From NCBI GenBank assembly GCA_964524755.1, contig CAZGDR010000008.1, forward strand, positions 1-45,981: a stretch of DNA of 45,981 nt. Direction: 5' to 3'. Source of the stretch: JAQVOO01 sp964524755 (lineage in GTDB: Bacteria > Spirochaetota > Spirochaetia > Sphaerochaetales > Sphaerochaetaceae). This document shows positions 41,125-45,981 of this stretch, in pieces. Numbering within the stretch: the first letter of the stretch is position 1; the number at the start of each line of letters is the position of its first letter. The translations under genes and the position numbers were made by a program. The notes beneath the pieces are model-generated. The model did not search any database. It worked only from the letters and a program-made list of their open reading frames with translations, and was not told where the DNA came from.

Positions 41125-41976
41125 ATGAAACGCATTGGACTCGCTGTATTCATCTTACTACTCTTTTCAGTATCGGCAGTTTCTTTTGAACCATTTATAG
41201 AGACTGAACAGGGTACTATCGCTGTTTTACACCACACATATCAAAATGGAGAAACCTCTGACGACGCAAACATGACAAAATTTGACTTTGTTAACCAAGG
41301 TGGTCAGGATCTCCTTTTCCCCTTTTCCCGCTATGCAGTCGGAGCAACCATTGCTAATCGCCACCGAGCTTGGTTTACCTACCAGCCCTTAGAATTAGTA
41401 ACCAATGTTAAGGTACGTTTACCTTCTACAGAGAATGTTAAAATCGGTTCTGAGGACTTTGCTGGTGGTACTCCATTAGAGCTCACCTACAGTTTCCCCT
41501 TCTACCGTTTTTCATACACCTATGATGTGTTAGGGAAGCATGACCATGCTGTTCTTGGGATAGGGTTAGTCCTCCAAATCAGAGATGTATCGGTTAAGTT
41601 CAAAGCCTTAGATGATTCAGGGAAACTGTATGTTGCTAATAACGTGGGTCTTGTTCCCGCTTTAGCGATCTACTCTGAATATAGTTTTCCCTTTGGTTTG
41701 ACGCTCAGTGCCGATATCGCTGGTTCATATGCTAGCTCTTCATTCTTTAATGGGGCTGATTTTGACTTTGAGGGTTCTATCCTCGATGCTTCGCTGCGGA
41801 TGGGTTATGCACTGCCTAATGGGTTTGAGTTATTCGGTGTTGCGCGCTTCTTTGGTGGGACTTCTGATGGAACCAGCCAATACCCTTCTGATAGATGGAC
41901 GGTGAGTGATGATCGCTATTCACAAAACAACATTGCTACTCTCACCGCTTCTGTCGGTTTGAAATGGTCGAAATAA
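41125..41976 (+). CDS. Predicted outer-membrane beta-barrel protein within the gcv locus
   Basis: A 283-aa secreted protein. Residues 1-20 are a signal peptide ending VSAVSF. The mature part consists of repeated amphipathic strands rich in Tyr, Phe and Gly (for example LTYSFPFYRFSYTYDVLG and LSADIAGSYAS) and ends in a strand, LTASVGLKWSK. No family was recognised. GGAGG precedes the ATG. It is inserted between gcvH and gcvPA, where gcvT often lies, and has its own candidate promoter and metalloregulator-type box. Function unknown; metal or small-solute passage is possible. Confidence 0.7.
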   Translation: MKRIGLAVFILLLFSVSAVSFEPFIETEQGTIAVLHHTYQNGETSDDANMTKFDFVNQGGQDLLFPFSRYAVGATIANRHRAWFTYQPLELVTNVKVRLPSTENVKIGSEDFAGGTPLELTYSFPFYRFSYTYDVLGKHDHAVLGIGLVLQIRDVSVKFKALDDSGKLYVANNVGLVPALAIYSEYSFPFGLTLSADIAGSYASSSFFNGADFDFEGSILDASLRMGYALPNGFELFGVARFFGGTSDGTSQYPSDRWTVSDDRYSQNNIATLTASVGLKWSK

Positions 41977-42062
41977 ATAGCACCTTTATTTACTAAAAGC
42001 TCGTTGCAAGACGTCTGCTGTTGTTCTACACTACCAATGCTAGAATTTACACAGGAGGCGTC

Positions 42063-43415
42063 ATGATCCCTTATATTCCCCATACTGATGCTGATAGGGC
42101 ACGCATGTTGAGTGCGATTGGCATTGCATCGATGGATGATCTATTCGACTCTATTCCACCTCAGATACGGTGTGCTCAAGAGTTACCAATTGCAGCGGGT
42201 TTGTCTGAAGAAGAAGTTTTAAGAAAGCTTAGAGCCCTCTCTGCTATGAACAGGGTGGGTACTTCTTTTCTTGGCATGGGGTCGTACGACCGCATCATTC
42301 CGGCAGCTGTGCAAGATATTGCGGCACTCCCTGCATTTGTTACCGCTTATACACCATACCAACCTGAAATTTCTCAAGGGTTGCTGCAGGCATTTTTTGA
42401 ATACCAGACCATGATGTGTGAACTCACTGGTCTAGATGTTGCCAATGCTTCTTTATATGACGGACATTCGGCAGCTACTGAAGCAGCCGCGATTATGTTG
42501 GCATCAAAACGAAAAAGTACCACAGTACTCGTCTCTGAGACTGTACATCCCTTTATGCTCGAAGTATTGCAAACCTGGGCTTTTGGAACAAACTTTACCA
42601 TTCAAGTGATACCTGAATGCAACCAAATCACCGATGTTTCAGCCGTTGCAGATCTTTTAGATGACCACGTAGCAGGTATTATTGTGCAGAGTCCCAACCG
42701 CTACGGCTTTATTGAAGATTATACTGGTCTTGCAGAAACTGTCCATGCTACGGGTGCGTTTTGTACGATTGCTAGTGATCCACTCTCTTTAGTCCTCCAA
42801 CGTTCCCAAGGTGAGTGGGGTGGTGATATCGCGATTGGAGACACACAACCTTTGGGACTCCCTAGTGCCTTTGGCGGACCCTCTTGTGGGTACATCGCGG
42901 TAAAAGAGAAATTGATGCGTAAGTTACCTGGACGTGTGGTTGGACAAACTGTAGATATTGATGGTAAGCGGGCGTTCACTCTTACTCTACAGGCCCGCGA
43001 ACAACATATTAAACGGGAACGGGCAACGAGCAATATCTGTTCAAATCAAGCTTTAGCAGCATTGACTACAACTGTCTATATTGCATTGGTTGGGTTATCA
43101 GGCCTGCTTGAAGTTGCCCATCAAAGTCGTGATAAAGCCCACTATTTGGCTAATCGAATCGCGCCGTTAGCCAACGTATCAGTTGGAGGGGCAGCTCCTT
43201 TCTGGTGTGAATTTCCAATCGTGTTTGACTCTACTACTCGCATGGAAGATGCATTAGCAGCCCTCGCTCAGCAGGGGATCCATGGCGGAGTTCGCCTTGG
43301 CGCCTTAACTGGCCGACCGGAAGATGCTGCTACCCTCATTGTAGCGGTTACAGAAAAGCGAACTAAGGTTGAGTTAGATCAATATGTACAGGTGGTAAGT
43401 GAGGTTTTAGCATGA
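42063..43415 (+). CDS. gcvPA: Glycine dehydrogenase (decarboxylating) subunit 1
   Basis: A 450-aa N-terminal half of the split P protein, which lacks the PLP lysine but forms part of the heterotetramer active site. Marks: MIPYIPHTDADRARML, SFLGMGSYDRIIP, AFVTAYTPYQPEISQG, and the C-terminal RLGALTGRPEDAATLIVAVTE. The ATG follows AGGAGG; an upstream in-frame TTG adds 14 unrelated residues. It overlaps gcvPB by 4 nt. Confidence 0.96.
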   Translation: MIPYIPHTDADRARMLSAIGIASMDDLFDSIPPQIRCAQELPIAAGLSEEEVLRKLRALSAMNRVGTSFLGMGSYDRIIPAAVQDIAALPAFVTAYTPYQPEISQGLLQAFFEYQTMMCELTGLDVANASLYDGHSAATEAAAIMLASKRKSTTVLVSETVHPFMLEVLQTWAFGTNFTIQVIPECNQITDVSAVADLLDDHVAGIIVQSPNRYGFIEDYTGLAETVHATGAFCTIASDPLSLVLQRSQGEWGGDIAIGDTQPLGLPSAFGGPSCGYIAVKEKLMRKLPGRVVGQTVDIDGKRAFTLTLQAREQHIKRERATSNICSNQALAALTTTVYIALVGLSGLLEVAHQSRDKAHYLANRIAPLANVSVGGAAPFWCEFPIVFDSTTRMEDALAALAQQGIHGGVRLGALTGRPEDAATLIVAVTEKRTKVELDQYVQVVSEVLA

Positions 43416-44863
43416 GTAAATCATTACTTTTTGAGTTGTCGCATCCCGGCCGCGTTGGGTACACGTTTCCCCCTTCTGATGTTCCCTGTAGTGATGCTTT
43501 ACCACAGCATCTAAGGAGAAAGGAGTTGCCTCACCTCCCAGAGATGTCGGAGCTGGGGGTTGTGCGCCACTATTCCCATTTAGCCAAAATGGCCTATGGG
43601 GTCGATCATGGTCCCTATCCTTTGGGAAGTTGTACCATGAAATACAATCCAAAATTACATAATCGCGTTGCGGCCTTGGAAGGATTTTCACATTTACATC
43701 CTCTACAGGAGGCCGAGACAGCACAGGGAGCGCTAGCTTTACTGTACAATTTAACCTCCTCTTTAGCCGCTATAACAGGGATGGATTGGGGAACCATGCA
43801 ACCTTCTGCCGGAGCACATGGAGAGTACACCGGGCTTAAGATTATTAAGGCATACCACGAACATCGTGGAGATACAGGACGCACAAAGGTCATTGTGCCA
43901 GTTTCAGCCCATGGAACGAACCCTGCTTCAGCCGCACTAACTGGTTTTACTATTGTTGAAGTTCCCGCCGATTCACGAGGCTTGGTAGATATTGCAGCTC
44001 TTGAAGAACTCTTAGATGATTCTATTGCTGCAATTATGTTAACTAATCCCAATACCTTAGGCTTGTTTGAACAAGACATTCTCCCTATTGCAACGATGGT
44101 GCATGCGTGTGGAGGACTGCTGTACTATGATGGGGCCAATATGAATGCCATTATGGGAATTGCACGTCCTGGTGATATGGGGTTTGATGTAGTTCACTTG
44201 AATCTTCATAAAACTTTTTCGACACCACATGGAGGTGGAGGTCCGGGAGCTGGCCCAGTGTTGGTGGTTGAAAAGCTACGTCCATTTCTTCCCAAGCCGG
44301 ATGTCATTAAAACCGCTTCTGGATTTGAGTGGGATTGGAGGTCGGCGAATTCAATTGGGAAAGTAAGTGGGTTTTGGGGCAATTTCTTGGTGTTGGTCAA
44401 AGCATATGCTTACATCTTGACGATGGGTAAAGAGGGATTGCGTGCAGCTTCTCAGCACGCAGTCTTGAATGCCAACTACATGCAAAGCTTGCTATCTAAA
44501 CGTTTTACAGTTCCTTTCAATGTGATTTGTATGCATGAGTTTGTGGTATCTTTACAAAATTTTAAAGAAATGTATGGAGTTAATGCTCTCGATTTTGCCA
44601 AAGGCATGCTAGATCGCGGTTACCATCCTCCAACTATGTATTTTCCCCTCATTGTGCATGAGGCTCTGATGTTCGAACCCACCGAAACTGAAGCAATCGA
44701 AGATTTAGAGGCGATGGTCGAAGCCTTGTTTGAGTTAGCTGATGTAGCCGAAACAGACCCAAAGCAACTCAAAGAGGCGCCACGAACAACTGAAGTGAGA
44801 CGTCTAGATGAAATTCGGGCTGCCAAATTCCCGATACTGCGCTGGAGAGAGGAAGGAAAATAA
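43412..44863 (+). CDS. gcvPB: Glycine dehydrogenase (decarboxylating) subunit 2
   Basis: A 483-aa catalytic half of the split P protein, decarboxylating glycine and loading the aminomethyl group on GcvH. The PLP lysine is in HLNLHKTFSTPHGGGGPG. Other marks: YPLGSCTMKYNPK, MQPSAGAHGEYTGL, SAHGTNPASA and the C-terminal YHPPTMYFPLIVHEALM. It ends the locus. No gcvT or lipoamide dehydrogenase gene follows, so these must be encoded elsewhere. Confidence 0.97.
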   Translation: MSKSLLFELSHPGRVGYTFPPSDVPCSDALPQHLRRKELPHLPEMSELGVVRHYSHLAKMAYGVDHGPYPLGSCTMKYNPKLHNRVAALEGFSHLHPLQEAETAQGALALLYNLTSSLAAITGMDWGTMQPSAGAHGEYTGLKIIKAYHEHRGDTGRTKVIVPVSAHGTNPASAALTGFTIVEVPADSRGLVDIAALEELLDDSIAAIMLTNPNTLGLFEQDILPIATMVHACGGLLYYDGANMNAIMGIARPGDMGFDVVHLNLHKTFSTPHGGGGPGAGPVLVVEKLRPFLPKPDVIKTASGFEWDWRSANSIGKVSGFWGNFLVLVKAYAYILTMGKEGLRAASQHAVLNANYMQSLLSKRFTVPFNVICMHEFVVSLQNFKEMYGVNALDFAKGMLDRGYHPPTMYFPLIVHEALMFEPTETEAIEDLEAMVEALFELADVAETDPKQLKEAPRTTEVRRLDEIRAAKFPILRWREEGK

Positions 44864-45035
44864 TTATAGCACCCTGAAAGGTGATAACTGAGCAGTTTGA
44901 GAGAATCTATTTGCTAACTATGCGCTTCAATAGTATCTTGACTTCGGAAGGTAAATACTTAAAAATACTCCATAACTCTATTATACAGAAATGATTAAGC
45001 TGTACCATTAGATACACATCTTTGTAGTGAACTCA
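44864..45035. other. Intergenic DNA holding the presumed end of an insertion sequence
   Basis: 172 bp without a gene or a clear terminator. The left terminal inverted repeat and target duplication of the adjacent IS should lie here but cannot be fixed because the other end is outside the window. Confidence 0.4.
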
Positions 45036-45981
45036 TCATTGTGGAAGTATATTTTTAGATTTGCCCAAAATAGTGCGGGCATCACCTTTTCTGATATATT
45101 TATGCGCTAAAGGGATGCCTAGATCTTTCTCTAGTGCTTCTAACACCTTATCTTGAAATGCAAATACGTAGTAACCGTCGGTAAAATAATTTCCAGTTGC
45201 CTGCGCTAGACTTTTAGCAATCGTAGTAGCTGAATATTCCCAATCTAACCGTAGTTGTAGTACCCGAAGAATCACCAGGGAAACAAAACACATGAGGAAA
45301 TGGCTCTCAATATGCTCTTTTTTAGACAAATATACCGGCCTCGTGTTAAGAGCAGCAGTCTTGGTAACTTTGAAAGTCTCTTCAATCTTCCATAACCCTC
45401 TGTAGATTCTCATAATTTCATCATCATATATGGGTCTATTAATTACATAAAAATTGCTCAAATGGGGTTTTACTTTTCCCGTATCAGGATCTTTCATCTC
45501 TTTTACCGTATTTGTCCCAATAACATTGGTAGTAATCATGTAATACCCATCAAATCGTTCTTCATTTTTGAGCTTTGCTGCATCGAATGAATACTTCACT
45601 TGATCTGTAGATTTTTTTCCATCGCTATTCACTAGTGTTTGTTTTACATATTTTAGGGCACCATAATTATTAGCCTGATTATACTTTCCCGGATTTTGAG
45701 TCAGATCAAAAGCTTTCTCTATGGCTCTTTTTCTGTCCGCTTTTGCTTTTTTAGCGTATTTCTCACTGTATATCACAATTTGTCTTTCCCATACGGGGAC
45801 TTGTTCATATCCTCCAGCAAGATTAGAAACCCGTATTTCTCTTTCTGCTATTCGAGACTTATGCCCATAGCTCTTATCTTCATTGAAAATAAACCCTTCA
45901 TCTGAAAGAGCCCACGAGACAGTATTTTGGTCTCCTTTGCGCAAAGAATAACTAATTATATATCCATTATGGTTTAATCGT
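45036..45981 (-). mobile_element. Transposase, IS1634-like (IS4-superfamily DDE), truncated by window edge
   Basis: The minus-strand frame stays open to the right edge, so only about 315 C-terminal residues are seen. It holds VPVWERQIVIYSEKYAKKAK, DGYYMITTNV with a catalytic-site Asp, and YRGLWKIEETFKVTKT, the Y-x-x-L-W-x-I-E...K signature with the final Glu of the DDE triad. AHKYIRKGDAR lies near the end. A TTG at 45944 has been considered as a start, but in-frame codons upstream (NHNGYIISYSLRKGDQ) look like genuine protein. No frameshift is visible, so the element may be active. Confidence 0.85.

Noticed and set aside
44864..45035. IS left inverted repeat
   Set aside because: The right end of the element is outside the window, so no inverted pair can be matched and none is claimed.
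1..45981. CRISPR array, rRNA operon or prophage
   Set aside because: No regularly spaced repeats, rRNA signatures or structural phage genes were seen on either strand.

Overview
The window looks like a chromosomal segment of an anaerobic or microaerophilic diderm bacterium, most likely a spirochaete of the Sphaerochaeta/Treponema kind. This is inferred from gene content, not from a marker-gene search. The supporting signs are: two outer-membrane-type beta-barrel proteins; an air-tolerance set typical of anaerobes (rubrerythrin, superoxide reductase, ferritin, flavodoxin, rubredoxin- and ferredoxin-domain proteins); a long (516 aa) serine hydroxymethyltransferase beside a split glycine decarboxylase (gcvPA/gcvPB); and secreted ABC binding proteins without a lipobox cysteine.

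Layout. 1-6190: end of an outer-membrane protein, NhaC-type antiporter, mannose-6-phosphate isomerase, L-cysteine desulfidase and a DEDDh exonuclease. 6190-18060: redox, metal and sulfur block with rubrerythrin (behind a structured leader), an Fe-S aldo/keto reductase, an 824-aa four-domain CoA-disulfide-reductase/rhodanese/TusA/DsrE fusion with its MarR partner, ferritin, desulfoferrodoxin, pirin, an SGNH hydrolase, flavodoxin, Ogt, a DMT exporter, glutaredoxin, a rubredoxin-tailed protein, a ferredoxin and a MerR regulator with a cysteine cluster. 18117-26061: a seven-gene operon with a zinc dehydrogenase, an FGGY kinase, a class I aldolase and a BMP-type ABC importer. It reads as uptake, oxidation, phosphorylation and cleavage of an unidentified sugar or nucleoside-like compound.

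26198-30834: cutC, a fused tandem FMN-reductase protein, then a patch with accessory character. This patch holds an internally deleted remnant of an Acr3 arsenite exporter, about 360 bp of decayed DNA, and an AT-rich 481-aa protein with a PD-(D/E)XK-like motif, directly before an opposing tRNA-Arg(CCT) gene. 31146-37140: livKHMGF branched-chain amino-acid importer followed by a CBS-ACT protein and an Smr protein. 37154-44863: infA, a sodium:neurotransmitter-type symporter, and divergently glyA-gcvH-(outer-membrane protein)-gcvPA-gcvPB, with no gcvT or lipoamide dehydrogenase in the window. 45036-45981: a transposase running off the right edge.

The best leads for something undescribed are the PD-(D/E)XK-like gene at the tRNA, the dehydrogenase/kinase/aldolase/BMP operon and its promoter-spacer dyad next to the Cys-rich MerR gene, the rubrerythrin leader RNA, and three similar Fur/PerR-family-like palindromes upstream of rubrerythrin, ferritin and the outer-membrane protein embedded in the glycine-cleavage locus.
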